Below, piece after piece: positions 19,036 through 29,224 of a stretch of DNA of 64,000 nucleotides. The first letter of the stretch is position 1. Every line of letters starts with the position of its first letter. Location: the NCBI RefSeq assembly GCF_048771995.1, contig NC_133027.1, forward strand, positions 11,652,001 to 11,716,000, read 5' to 3'. The translations under genes and the position numbers were made by a program. The notes beneath the pieces were generated by a model. That model was not told the origin of the DNA. It searched no databases and saw nothing but the letters and a program-made list of their open reading frames with translations. This DNA comes from Taeniopygia guttata (taxonomy: Eukaryota > Chordata > Aves > Passeriformes > Estrildidae).

Positions 19036-21765
19036 TTAGGGGTCTCCTCCTTCCTTGCGGCGTTTTGTGTCTGACGCAACTGCGTTTTCTGTGGGATTCC
19101 CCTGAGTATCAGGGGGGTGGTTTTGTGGTGGACTCACTCCCCGTTCGGCAGTATATGGTCTGACCCATTTCTTAGGAATCCACCCGAGTCCAGAGGGTGT
19201 GGATACGCACGCATACCCCCGTCCCCAAGTGATGAGCTGGTGTGGACCCTGGATCTCTCCAGAGTCTGGATCCCTAATTAACACTGGAGGTCTCTCTTCG
19301 GGTCTGAGCTGTTGATGTTGTTTAAAATGACGCAGGACTGGGGGTTCAGGCCTATCAAAAGAACAATTTAAGAAGTTAATGGTGAAAAGGGCTTTGCAGA
19401 GCCTCATCTGCGGAGATAGGACCTGGATATCTCCCCGCTGGCGAAGGAGGACCTTTTTTAAGGTCTGATGTGTTCTTTCTATCACAGCCTGGCCGGTGGG
19501 GGAGTGTGCAATTCCTGTCCGATGGTTCACTCCCCACTCTTGTAAAAACTCACCAAACGCTCTGGAAATATAGGCTGGGCCATTATCTGTCTTGATGGTT
19601 GTGGGGACCCCTAAGGCTGCAAATGCCTGCATAAGATGTTTTTTGGCATCTGCAGTTTTTTGTCCAGTGTGGGCTGAGGCAAAGACTGCTCCGGAGAAAG
19701 TATCTACTGAAACATGTACATGTTGGAACTTCCCGAACTCCTGTATATGTGTGATGTCAGTTTGCCACACTTCACAACTGCGGAGTCCCCTGGGGTTCAC
19801 TCCTGAACTCACAGTTGGTAAAGTGGACTCCTGACACTGGGGGCAAGCAGCCACAATTGCATTGGCTTGGTCACGCCGCAATTGGAATTGGCGGACCAGT
19901 CCCGGGGCATTTTGATGAAACAATTGATGGCTTACCTTGGCCTGTTCGAGGATGTTTGGTTGGCCAGCCAGCTGCAGAGGAGCAGCCAGTGCATCTGCTC
20001 TACGATTACCTTCAGCTATAAAACCTGGAAGATCTGTGTGTGATCTCACGTGCATTACGAAAAAAGGCTGCTCTCGGTGTGAAACTAGAAAGATTAGTTT
20101 TGAGAGCAAACTGAATATCACTGGGTTGGAAACCTCTTTGAGCACTGCATGTTCTGCCCTGGACACCACACCTGCTACATATGCTGAATCTGTAACTATA
20201 TTAATTGGTTCTGAAAACTTTTCAAAGGCCCTGACAACAGCGTCCAGCTCAGCAACCTGTGGGGAGCCCTCCACAACCTTTACATCAGCTTCCCACTGCT
20301 GAGTCTGGGGGTCTTTCCATGTGATCACAGATTTGTGGGACCCTCCCGACGCGTCTGTGAAAACTGTCAGTGCTTTCAGTGGTTCACTGCTCTGGATACT
20401 TTTTGGGATCAAATGAAACTCTGTTTCAAACAATCTGTGGCCTGGATGGTTGATGAGAATTTGTCCAGTGAAACTGTCTAGGGAGAATTGCAAGTTTTCA
20501 TTGGTCTGAAACAGGTGCTCGAGTATTTCCTTAGAGAGTCTCCCTGTGGATATTTTGATAGGGAGATGAATGCATGCGAAGTCACACCCTGCCAACACCT
20601 GCAATCGAGCCCTGGCCCTCATGATCAGCTGGGCCATCAACTCTTGTGGCTTGGTGATACTTTTGGACAACTGATGACCAAGGAACACCCACTCTATAAT
20701 TAAGAGGGGATCCCGATGGTCTGTGTCCCATTGAAAGATCAACCCATGGAGGTGTGGCAACTTACCAAGGATGATGAATCCGAAAGGCAAGCCCTCACGA
20801 CACCTGTGGGCCTGTCTGTCTGCTAGGGTGGACTGAATTTTCTCCAAAGCAGCCCTGGCCTCCTGGGTCAGGGCCCTCGGGGAGTCTAACTCTTCCCCCC
20901 CTTTTAATAAATTGAAGATGGGGGACAACTCTCCCGTGGTGAGCCCCAGCCAGGGTCTGACCCAATTTAGAGACCCGCAAAGCTGGTGGAGGTCTCGTAA
21001 TGTTTTTGGATCATCATTTATCATTGGTCTCTGGGGTGTGATGGTTCTGTTACCACTTTCAAGGCCCAGATACTTCCAAGGCGGCAGGTGCTGCACCTTT
21101 TCCTTTTGCAACTCAAATCCAGCCGCCGACAAGGCTGAGATAGTGTCCTCCAATGCCTTTGCAAGTACGTTGTCACTGTTGGCACAAACAAGGACATCAT
21201 CCATGTAATGATACAAAATGCAATCCTTCCACTTGACACGGACTGGGGACAGAACTCTGGCCACATACCACTGGCAGATGGTGGGAGAGCATTTGAGACC
21301 CTGAGGAAGGACTGTCCAATGGTAGCGTTTCATGGGAGCCGCTCTGTTAAGAGAGGGCTCGGAAAAGGCAAAGCATGGTGCATCATCTGGGTGTAGGGGA
21401 ATTTGGAAGAAGCAGTCTTTGATATCAAGCACTGCCAATTTCCAATTCTGGGGAAGCATAGATGGGGAAGGCATTCCTGGTTGAAGAGATCCCATGTCCT
21501 CAATGACGTTATTAATTTTTCTCAGATCGTGGAGGAGCCTCCACTTGTCTTTCCCCGGTTTCTTGATAACAAACACCGGAGAATTCCAAGGGCTCTGGGT
21601 TTCTACTATATGTCCTTTTGCCAATTCCTCTTTTACAATTTGAGAGAGCGCTCTTGTCTTTTCTGTAGTCAGCGGCCACTGGTCTACCCAGACGGGTGTA
21701 TCTGTGAGCCACTTAAGTTTTTGGGTAGGGCGCTCCTCAGTGGCCGCACCTAAAAATCCTGGGGG
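19036..21765 (-). CDS. pol of the nested ERV (RT, RNase H, integrase)
   Basis: The open frame extends up to 21975, but similarity begins near 21,765 where pro ends, so translation is expected by a shift from pro. Reverse transcriptase has VLDIKDCFF, LPQG and YMDD. RNase H shows the acidic set in VFTDASGG, AELDAVV, TDSAYVAG and RRADALA. Integrase shows the HHCC zinc site (HQLFHQN to CPQC), the catalytic Asp residues in WQTDITH and KTDNGPAY, and the Glu in GQAVIERTHQ. A C-terminal GPHQLITWGRGYACV-type segment precedes the stop. No disabling change was seen. Confidence 0.92.
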   Translation of the reverse strand, partial: PPGFLGAATEERPTQKLKWLTDTPVWVDQWPLTTEKTRALSQIVKEELAKGHIVETQSPWNSPVFVIKKPGKDKWRLLHDLRKINNVIEDMGSLQPGMPSPSMLPQNWKLAVLDIKDCFFQIPLHPDDAPCFAFSEPSLNRAAPMKRYHWTVLPQGLKCSPTICQWYVARVLSPVRVKWKDCILYHYMDDVLVCANSDNVLAKALEDTISALSAAGFELQKEKVQHLPPWKYLGLESGNRTITPQRPMINDDPKTLRDLHQLCGSLNWVRPWLGLTTGELSPIFNLLKGGEELDSPRALTQEARAALEKIQSTLADRQAHRCREGLPFGFIILGKLPHLHGLIFQWDTDHRDPLLIIEWVFLGHQLSKSITKPQELMAQLIMRARARLQVLAGCDFACIHLPIKISTGRLSKEILEHLFQTNENLQFSLDSFTGQILINHPGHRLFETEFHLIPKSIQSSEPLKALTVFTDASGGSHKSVITWKDPQTQQWEADVKVVEGSPQVAELDAVVRAFEKFSEPINIVTDSAYVAGVVSRAEHAVLKEVSNPVIFSLLSKLIFLVSHREQPFFVMHVRSHTDLPGFIAEGNRRADALAAPLQLAGQPNILEQAKVSHQLFHQNAPGLVRQFQLRRDQANAIVAACPQCQESTLPTVSSGVNPRGLRSCEVWQTDITHIQEFGKFQHVHVSVDTFSGAVFASAHTGQKTADAKKHLMQAFAALGVPTTIKTDNGPAYISRAFGEFLQEWGVNHRTGIAHSPTGQAVIERTHQTLKKVLLRQRGDIQVLSPQMRLCKALFTINFLNCSFDRPEPPVLRHFKQHQQLRPEERPPVLIRDPDSGEIQGPHQLITWGRGYACVSTPSGLGWIPKKWVRPYTAERGVSPPQNHPPDTQGNPTENAVASDTKRRKEGGDP

Positions 21766-22571
21766 CTTGGTAGTTCTAACTTCGCCCCCCATTGGGACAT
21801 GGCATCTCTTCCCCAGAGGGTGAATTTTGAATCCAGAACAAATGGGCGTAGAGATGCTGATTGCCCATTTGGTCCCTTGATTTGGACCACATTTTTGGAC
21901 TGTTGTGCTACTTTTGGACCTCCCACACCTATAACTGGGTGGCCTACATTTTCCAACTCCCATTGCTTTGGCCATTTTTGAGGAGGAATGACTGTCACAT
22001 CTGCCCCGGTGTCCATCATCCCCTGAAGGAGAACGGAATGGCCCTCGCTCTGGAGGTCACACCACACAAGGGGTTTCTCCTCTCCCAGCGTCTCGGTGTA
22101 AAAGACTGAGAGGGCATGATCATCACACAAAAGATGGGGCACTGGAATGGCCTGCGCAATGATCTGTCCCTCCGCCAGGAAAAGAGGAGGGTGGACACAG
22201 CGTGCCATGAGATAGAAGGTCCTGGGATCGAGTGTAACGATGCCAGGAGGGATTTCTATCTCCTTAGGAGTGTACTTTGTGTCCCCAATGACAAGGTACT
22301 TGCAGTTTAGTAGATCATTCCGTCTGCGAGTTTCGCAGTCCCGAATGCGGGGCAGGAGTTCTGCTGTGGCTGTGATGAAATGCCAGTCCTGATTAGAAAA
22401 ATGAACAGGTTTAGTGAGTCTCAATCGGTAAGGTTCGGTCTTATCAGTGGTGTAAGCTTGGCTGCTGACACTAGGTACAATGTGGTGAACAGCAGCTCTG
22501 GCCACAACACCTTGGCCCACCCCATTTGTGTCATCACGCGGGATAGGACCGCGCTCCCCAATCAGTTTTTT
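21750..22571 (-). CDS. pro of the nested ERV (dUTPase-like plus protease)
   Basis: Begins at the slip site at the gag end. The N-terminal part resembles a dUTPase (PPGIVTLDP and GQIIAQAIPV-like segments) but lacks clearly intact motifs. The protease has MMDTGADVTVI, a GVGG flap-like motif and LWGRDAM. The stop TAG at 21750 lies in a T-run, and pol is in the -1 frame there, so a second shift is expected. Confidence 0.85.
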   Translation of the reverse strand, partial: KKLIGERGPIPRDDTNGVGQGVVARAAVHHIVPSVSSQAYTTDKTEPYRLRLTKPVHFSNQDWHFITATAELLPRIRDCETRRRNDLLNCKYLVIGDTKYTPKEIEIPPGIVTLDPRTFYLMARCVHPPLFLAEGQIIAQAIPVPHLLCDDHALSVFYTETLGEEKPLVWCDLQSEGHSVLLQGMMDTGADVTVIPPQKWPKQWELENVGHPVIGVGGPKVAQQSKNVVQIKGPNGQSASLRPFVLDSKFTLWGRDAMSQWGAKLELPSPQDF

Positions 22572-24289
22572 TGCTGATTGGAGACCTCCCCCGCCCCCGT
22601 TTTCCCCCTCAGAGGGCACTGGCCTATGAGATGTCCCTCCTGGTTACAGAAATAGCATCGGCGTTTGGGTGCAGGAGGCTTGGCAGCCCTTGGTGTTTTT
22701 GGGGTTACCATTGCCTCTGCAATCACTTTCCCCCGTGGTTTTGTCACTGAGTCCCTTGTCATTAGTGTAGCTTTTCTCGTGCACTCCTCAATGAGCTGAT
22801 CGAGTGTGGGTGGAGGCGATGCTGGAAGGGCCAGGATGACTCGCTGACAGGCTTCATTTGCATTTGTGGTGGCAATTTCGAGTGTGAGCTGATCTTGGAG
22901 CTCTGGATTTTGTACCCTTTTCTCGACTGAAGCTCTCACTCGATCCACAAAATCCATGAACGGCTCTGCAACAGACTGCTTCAAATCGATATAAGAAATG
23001 ACAGGTTCTTTAGAAGGCATGTTAAAAAATGCACGTTCTGCCGCATCCCTGGACAGGTCTAACACTGATCTGGGAATGCCTGCTGCTTGCTTCTCAGCTT
23101 GGCTCCAATCACCCTCACCCACTAGATGTTCTAAGGTGATTTCCTCATCCTCTATATCTGTGGAATGGGTTGAACTCTGCAAAATCTCTGGAAGGAGGTC
23201 TCCTGCAAGCCTTTTCCAAGTTCTTTCCCACAATCTAAATTCAGATTGAGGGAGCAAACAGCTGAAAAGACGTCTCAAATCAGCAGGGACAAAAGTTTTG
23301 GAACTCAGAGTAGCTTTTAAAATGCTCTTAAAAAATTCACTCCTTTCTCCAAATTCACGTTTTGTTTTGCAGAGTTCCCTGATACTGTCGTATGAAAGGG
23401 GTTCCCATCTGGGGTTTTGTCCTCTCGCATTATAAACAACTGGGGCCATGAACAGAGGATCGGTGTCTGTGACCGGTTTCTGTTTCCCGGAGCCGACAGC
23501 CCCGGAGCTGGCAGCCCCGGCTCTGCCGTTGCCGAGGGAACCGGGAGCGAGAGGGGGGGCGGCTTGTGTGGGAGTGGCCGCAGCTGGCGGGGCCGTGTGG
23601 AGCAGGGCAGGGGCAGGGGCAGGGGGTGGTGATGACGGAGCTGCGAGGGGAGGAGCTGAGGGCTGGACCGTGGGCTGAATCGCCGCAAGGGAGGAGGGAT
23701 TGGGATTGGGGATGGGCAAAGGGAGGGACACGAGGGCTGGGGGTGTGTTCTGGGCTGGCACGGGGAGCAAGGAATTCTGGGAAGGAGAAGGGAATGTCCC
23801 GATGCCGCCTCCATCTTGTGGTGGCTGCACGAGGGGGTTGGGGGGTGCAAAGCAAGGATTTTGAGCTGCAGGAGCGGAATCAGGAGATGGAGAAGGGTCA
23901 GGAACTGAATCTACATCTGCGCGGTTAGTTTTTTCAAAGCTGGGGATGCGGGGGGTTACAGGGGACGCGGTGTGACCCTTTTCTCTTCCCCGGGCGTCCC
24001 GAGTGTCTGCACTCTCTTTCACAAAGTCATAAACGAACAAAAAGATTCTCATAAAACCTTCTTTCACTGAGGGATCTCCTGCCTTTGTCCTTTCACTCAA
24101 CACTGCACCCACACGCTTCCAAAACTGTCTTTCTTTCACATCTTGCTCTGTTACCTCTGAAAAACTTACTGTTACCCATCTGACAAACTCTTTCACCAGA
24201 CTCTCAGGAAGTTTTGCACCTGCTCTCTGCAGGGGTTCTTGAACTTGCTTATAAATCTCTTTCTGCTGTGTAGTCAGCGTAACACCCAT
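22562..24289 (-). CDS. gag of the nested ERV
   Basis: 575 residues from the ATG at 24287-24289, chosen because it gives Met-Gly (MGVTLTTQQK), a probable myristoylation signal. The open frame extends four codons further to a GTG. A matrix-like N-terminal region is followed by a long Pro/Ala/Ser-rich linker, a capsid with a homology-region-like FMDFVDRVRASVE, and a nucleocapsid with one zinc knuckle CYFCNQEGHLIGQC. It ends right after an A-AAA-AAC slip site. Confidence 0.92.
   Translation of the reverse strand: MGVTLTTQQKEIYKQVQEPLQRAGAKLPESLVKEFVRWVTVSFSEVTEQDVKERQFWKRVGAVLSERTKAGDPSVKEGFMRIFLFVYDFVKESADTRDARGREKGHTASPVTPRIPSFEKTNRADVDSVPDPSPSPDSAPAAQNPCFAPPNPLVQPPQDGGGIGTFPSPSQNSLLPVPAQNTPPALVSLPLPIPNPNPSSLAAIQPTVQPSAPPLAAPSSPPPAPAPALLHTAPPAAATPTQAAPPLAPGSLGNGRAGAASSGAVGSGKQKPVTDTDPLFMAPVVYNARGQNPRWEPLSYDSIRELCKTKREFGERSEFFKSILKATLSSKTFVPADLRRLFSCLLPQSEFRLWERTWKRLAGDLLPEILQSSTHSTDIEDEEITLEHLVGEGDWSQAEKQAAGIPRSVLDLSRDAAERAFFNMPSKEPVISYIDLKQSVAEPFMDFVDRVRASVEKRVQNPELQDQLTLEIATTNANEACQRVILALPASPPPTLDQLIEECTRKATLMTRDSVTKPRGKVIAEAMVTPKTPRAAKPPAPKRRCYFCNQEGHLIGQCPLRGKTGAGEVSNQQKN
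22565..22571 (-). promoter_or_regulatory. Gag-pro frameshift slip site of the nested ERV
   Basis: On the minus strand A-AAA-AAC is followed by the gag stop TGA. It has the same heptamer and position as in ERV-A. Confidence 0.78.
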
Positions 24290-24806
24290 CGCTGGCTGCA
24301 CAGCAAAGTCTCACCCAGCTGCTACAGCAAAAACCCCAAAGTTCTAAAGACCTGGCGGAGCTCCCGACACGCCTGCGCGCTGGCGTGTCCCCCCTTGGGC
24401 ACACGGGAGCCTGACTCCAGTCTCCTGGCTGGACCCTCCCCGCCAGAACCGAGACTTACCAACCGCCGTTCTTCAGAAAACACACTGCAGCAACGGTTCC
24501 CGACCCCGCAGACAGTCTTCCGGGTGTTTGGAAGGTCCCGTCCGCATCCACGGACACAGCGCCGGACAGAAATCGGTGCCTGTCCCCGCGGCGGCAGTCC
24601 TGCCGGGCTTGTGTGGAAGGGCGAGTGCCCCACCACCAGCGCGGTCCGAGAGCTTCTCCCCGCGGAGCTGACAGCCTGCGTGGCGGTTTTTTCGCACCGC
24701 TCGCCGCTCTGTCGCTCGCGGCGACACCGATCGCAGTGTCCAGAAAAGCTCCCAACCGGTGCACTGCCCGCGGCGGCCGTGGCGTGTTCGCTCGAACCGG
24801 TGCAAT
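24290..24806 (-). other. Leader of the nested ERV
   Basis: GC-rich untranslated leader between the primer site and gag. A splice donor and packaging element are expected but were not pinpointed. Overlapping long open frames here are composition artefacts. Confidence 0.6.
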
Positions 24807-24825
24807 GCCCCACGTTGGTGCGCCA
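24807..24825 (-). other. Primer-binding site, tRNA-Lys type with one extra base
   Basis: On the minus strand TGGCGCACCAACGTGGGGC begins two bases after the LTR. It equals the tRNA-Lys(1,2) type site TGGCGCCCAACGTGGGGC with one inserted A. The tRNA comparison is from general knowledge. Confidence 0.75.
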
Positions 24826-24827
24826 CT

Positions 24828-25394
24828 TGCGGCTTTCGGGGGTCACTTGCGGCTTTCACCCGTCCCTCCCCGGCCCCCCGGGACCCCTCCGGCTAGCTGT
24901 CCCCTCAGGGGACCGGGGTTTGCCGCGGTCCCGCTGCACTGGGCTTACCAGACAGCGGCTGGGTTAGCACGGTTCGAGCGGCTGCGGCACCTCAGTCGCC
25001 GCAAGGAGTCGAGATAAAGAGACAAAGAGAGGTCAGTTGTATGCAGTCCAGAAAGATTGTATTGCCTGAACAGTTGCAGGGACAAAAGACGCTGGGCTAC
25101 TGCCCAGATACAGTTTTATACAGCAAAATTAAGAGATAAGGTCTAAACAATAGAGACAGTGTTCAGCATGGGCTCATCAGAACCACCCCAGGGGTCAGGT
25201 CCAATGGGAACTGCTCAGGGGTGGGGAGAAGGGGGTTTACATAAAGATGCTGAAGCGAAACTTTCCCGAAACAATGGGGCATACATAAATGTATCTTTCC
25301 CTCATACCTAAATGTATCTTTTCCTCAGCTTCCAACTCCCCAAGGCCTTTCTAAATCCCTTCCTCCACGATACCATGCTAGCGTGATAGCAACA
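24828..25394 (-). mobile_element. 5' LTR of the nested ERV
   Basis: 567 bp, nearly identical to 16987-17553. The flanking GTAGCA at 25395-25400 is the right target duplication. Confidence 0.95.
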
Positions 25395-25400
25395 GTAGCA

Positions 25401-25567
25401 AAGACCCCTAAGACTATTTAAACCCATGAGATGAGATAATAAAGGCTTTCGATCGTCCGCCACATTGGTGCAAGCGTCTTTGTCGATAGCCCGAGCGGTC
25501 TGGAGAGGCCAGACCGCCGTGCTGCCTCTTAGAACCAGGTCGCCCGTTGTCTTTTACAAAGGCAACA
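25401..25567 (+). mobile_element. 3' LTR of the outer ERV, right piece
   Basis: Resumes the LTR at aagacccctaagactattta and ends AAGGCAACA, followed by GGGGC and PIM-like sequence. Confidence 0.92.
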
Positions 25568-25768
25568 GGGGCTCCATGTTGGAGGAGGTGGTGTGGGGCT
25601 GTTCCTCCGGATGCTGGAGGCCATGCAATATTGCAGCAGCTGTGGGGTCCTGCACCAGGATATCCAAGCAGAGACCATCCTCCTCGACCTGGCCACCGGA
25701 CAGGCAAAACTGATGGACTTTGTCTGTGGCACCGACCTGCAAGACACAGTCTGCCCACACTTAGCTGG
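25568..25768 (+). pseudogene. PIM-like kinase pseudogene, 3' part
   Basis: Continues the kinase interrupted at 13,987. SMLEEVV and then LRMLEAMQYCSSCGVLH match the helix E region, with a frame change between them near 25,600. The catalytic loop reads HQDIQAETIL instead of HRDIKxEN, and the magnesium-binding DFG reads DFV (KLMDFVCG). LQDTV follows as in PIM kinases. A GCTG/gtgagc donor ends the exon at 25,768 and no later kinase exon is visible. Loss of HRD, the loop Lys/Asn and DFG, together with a frameshift, argues for a dead copy. Confidence 0.75.
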
Positions 25769-26104
25769 TGAGCCCACCCAGGGCTATGGTCCCGGCTGGT
25801 CCCAGCATCTCATGGCGCAGCCTGGCTATGGCTCTGGGGATTCCCCCGTTTGCTGCCAGTCAGGGGCACACCTATGAGCCACAGAGATCTGCCTGTATAA
25901 GACAGAAGGAAAGATCAGAAGAACCATTCCTCCTTCTCTCACTGCTAAACCAGTTCTTCTCTTCCTCATAAAGACAAAATGCAGATTTTCTGCGCATCAG
26001 TGGCAGCTTATCACACCTGCAGAGCTGAGAGGCTTTTTCCTCTGCTGCTGTGCTACAGGCAGGTTTAGCAGCATTACCTAACATGGATATTCACAGAGGG
26101 ACCA
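25769..26104. other. No further feature recognised
   Basis: Intron-like sequence after the kinase exon; nothing identifiable. Confidence 0.5.
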
Positions 26105-26584
26105 TGTAAAGACGTTAGAGGGCTCCAGGACGGTTTGGGTGGATACAGAGGAGAGATCTCTGTTGATTGCTCTTGGAAGATAAGGTTTATTCGGGATGGA
26201 GAGAGGTCCTGCCTCGAGCTGCTAGACACAGCACGTGGCTGGGCCTGAGGTGATGGGGGAGGGGAGAGACAAGGGGAAGAGCAGGGACTCCAAGAGGGGG
26301 GATCCAGGAGGAGGGAGGAAGTTCCAAGAGGGCGTCTGGCCCCTCGGAGACCCCTTATCAGGGGGGCTTCAAGGTGGGCTGGAACAAGACTTGGGCCAAT
26401 GGGGTTACAGGCACTTAATGCTTCAGGGGAGGGTTACAGGTGTGGGATGAACCATACATTCCTGGGGGGTGAGATGGAACAGTCCATTTGGCTTTTGGAC
26501 CCCTCTGTAGGTAAGGTTGTTGTCCGGCCAGTAGGGGGCATGATATTCATCCTGGCTGTGCTGTTGTGGTTCTTCTGCTAGACA
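26105..26584 (-). mobile_element. Probable solo LTR
   Basis: On the minus strand the sequence starts TGTCTAGCAGAAG. It has a CCATTGGCCC box, a GATAAGGGG TATA-like region and an AATAAACC signal (plus tttatt near 26,187), then a U5-like tail, which is an LTR-like promoter and polyA layout. No matching target duplication was found at the chosen ends, so the boundaries and identity are tentative. Confidence 0.45.
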
Positions 26585-29224
26585 ATCATATTTATCTATC
26601 CTTCCCAACAGGACCACAAGCAATTGACTTTGTGCCACTTAATCTCAAAGGCCACCACTCTTGGCAGACACAGATGGAAGAGACTCACGCACTCCCTGTT
26701 TGCCCTGCTGATGCACACCTGGCATGTACAGCTTTCCCTGATGGGGAATAACAAGAAGGGACAGCTCCCCCAAAGCTGTGCAGCTCAGAGATCTGTAGGG
26801 CACCATCAGCACCTGGCTTCATAAGTGACCAGTTCTGCTGGGATGGAAACCAACCACCAAATCCTCGCTGACTTCAGCGGCGGCAGTAGCAGTGCCTGCA
26901 TCTGATCCTAAGGTCTGGGGCTGGTCTGGACAAAGGACACCACCCCTGAAGGATGTGACTTTGGAAACAAACACCTACCACTGTCTCCTGTTGTTGGTGG
27001 TAGGGTCACACCAGCCTGAGGCACTAGGTAGCCCTCAATGCCACCTGGGACTGCAGATGACAGGCCCTGGCCTCTGGGACTAAATACAGGGATGAAGTCA
27101 CTCTCCAGATCAAGCTTGCAGATGGAAAAGGCTGCCGTGAGCAGGCACCTGAAAGGGCGGACAAATGAGGCCCTCCTGCACTTCAGCTGTGCCACGCAGC
27201 CACACAGCCCTGGGCAGGCACCGCAGAGCACAGGGACAACAGAAAACACAGAAAGAGGGACAAACCCAGTCAAGCACAGAGGCTTTTCATGATTTCTGAG
27301 CCCCAGACAACCCCAACCGTGCCATCACCCACCAGTCCTTTTCTGTTGACAAAGAGCAGGTCCAGCGGGTGCCTTGCCTCGCTGGCCAGGGTCCTGCCAG
27401 GCCATTTCCTCTCTGCTCTCCTGTGCTGCCAACAGACGTGCCCACCTTCTTCCTTCCACTTGCAGAGCCTCGTACCTATAATACATGGCCAGGTGGGAGG
27501 CAGGAGCAGTCCCAGAGGAGAGGTGCCAGCTACACCAAGCAGGAATCAAAACCCTCTGAAAGCACAGCTGAAAGCCTGTATCTCCACAGGATGTTTTGGC
27601 TGCCCTGCTCTTCACTGGGAAATGCAATTGCCCTTTCTTCCTCATCCAGAAGTCCACAGCTGGGCACAAGCTAGCCAATGGGCAGCATTCCAAAGGCAGT
27701 GTAGGCTGGAGGTGGTCAAGGAAGAAGACACTTGCCAAATCCAAAACACACCAGAATGCCCTTAAGAGGGACTTTCCATCTTTAAGAAAGAATGGCCAAT
27801 TCAGAAGTCAACGTAGAGCCTTATTCTATGGCTGACAAGGAAGGGAATTGTCCAACAGGCTTGAGGGTGTATAGGGCTTTAATTGTGAGTCCAGCCCCAA
27901 GCTGCATTTGGAGGAAGTAATCCTGAAGTGGTCCTGGTCATCTCTTCCGCTTCCTCGATTGCTTTGCTGCAAGTTTCCTTTGTTTTCATGTGAAAAGCCC
28001 TTAGAGTGGGGATTTAGATGGCAGGGGCCTATGTAATCTGTAGAAGGAATAACAGAAGTACAGTCATAGAAACAACAGCAGTATGAAAGCAGCCCTACAG
28101 CCAATCAATTTCTCTGAAGTCTTTTGTCTCCAATGACTCGTGACAAGTCAGGAGTCTAAAGAGAATCTAGCAAGCCAACTGTTCTGCTCAGTTTGGCCAG
28201 ACAAGCACACACACCTCCTCTGAGTCATTGGCTAGGTGGCAGCCTTCTGCTGCTCCCGAAACAATCCCTGCTTTTGTCTTTACTCTAGAGGGAAGCTCAG
28301 GCAAAGCCCACCCAAGCCCAGCTGCCCTCAAAGGCAAAAGGAACTCCCCAAGCGCTCCCTGCCTGCATCCAAGCACCACGGTGGCTTCTGCAGGGAGTCC
28401 AAAATTCCTCTCCCAGCACCAAAGCAAGAAGGAACATGTGCTACTACAGCTCTTGCTGAGGCACACACACTAGAATACACTGCTCGATCGGACAAGAAAT
28501 CCCCAGGACGTACTCAGCAGCTTCAGGAACCGCTTCTCTCTCTCCTGGCTTGAGCAGGGCAAACTGCTCATGCTCGGGTTTTCAGGCTGCAGAGAGGAGG
28601 CTTCTTCGGAGGATGCTGCTGCAGCAACAGCTTTGATGGCATATCCTGCACCCATCTGGGACAAGAAATTGGTTTGCGTCAGAGAGGTGCCTGGCAGAGA
28701 TGCCCCGGACAGAGCATTTCAAAGGCAAGCCCTTAGGAACAGCACTGGTGTTAGGCTGCAAGCAGAGCTGTCAACTCTTCCCCCTCCAGTCAAACCCAAA
28801 CAAACAGTCAGGGACTACAGCTTGTCACAGTCAGCCGTAGTAGAGACTGCGAAAGGGAAAGAACAACTTTACCTTTCACTCTGGTTCTGAGGACTGCATT
28901 CACCATGGACAGGGACAACTTGTTCAGAATCTGCATGGGTCACACTGCTCGCCTGAACAAACCCCACAAAAAAATAAAGCGAGCACTGAGAGGCCAGCAG
29001 AAATACATTCCGAGGATTGCTGGCCCACTGGCCAAAGCACTAGCCCTGCTGCCCAGGGCAGCAGCTTGTGGGAATCCAGGGCTTCCCTCTGGCTGCCCTG
29101 GAGGGCCTGGGACCCCAGCAGGGGGTCAGGAAGCCCCCTGTACAGAGCCCCGCGTGACACTGTCTCTGATCTCTGTCCATGGAAAAGAGTTTTCAATCTT
29201 ACAGGATGAATTACAAGCTCTGAG
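26585..29224. other. No gene recognised
   Basis: Several open frames of 80-158 codons exist on both strands, but none shows a recognisable domain, splice pattern or codon bias. It may contain old repeats. Confidence 0.5.

Larger units (their letters stand above)
16987..25394 (-). mobile_element. Complete, apparently intact nested ERV (class II-like)
   Basis: An 8.4-kb minus-strand provirus inserted into the outer ERV's 3' LTR and flanked by a perfect 6-bp duplication GTAGCA. The order 5' to 3' is LTR, tRNA-Lys-type primer site, gag, pro, pol, env, polypurine tract, LTR. Its two 567-bp LTRs differ at only two bases (17017/24858 and 17473/25314). The gag, pro, pol and env frames are all open, and the catalytic residues I could check are present. 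By position and LTR identity it is the youngest element in the window. Confidence 0.95.
13988..25567 (+). mobile_element. Outer ERV insertion (pol-less), containing a nested ERV
   Basis: A plus-strand provirus with LTRs 13988-14334 and 16809-16986 plus 25401-25567, the second split by the nested ERV. A GGGGC repeat at 13983-13987 and 25568-25572 marks the target duplication; it may have been 6 bp, one G having been lost. Between the LTRs lie a primer site, gag, a protease remnant, a truncated env and a polypurine tract, with no reverse transcriptase or integrase. Without the nested element it would be about 3.2 kb. The LTRs differ by 9 substitutions and 2 single-base indels over about 345 bp (2.6 %). 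It must have been mobilised by another element's enzymes. Confidence 0.9.

Noticed and set aside
24303..25017. Several 100-240 codon open frames on both strands in the leader and 5' LTR of the nested ERV
   Set aside because: They overlap the leader, primer site and LTR of a retrovirus. None has a domain and GC content explains them.
26105..26584. Exact LTR boundaries and target duplication for this element
   Set aside because: Flanking bases at the chosen ends (ggacca and atcata) do not match, so I keep only a tentative LTR call.
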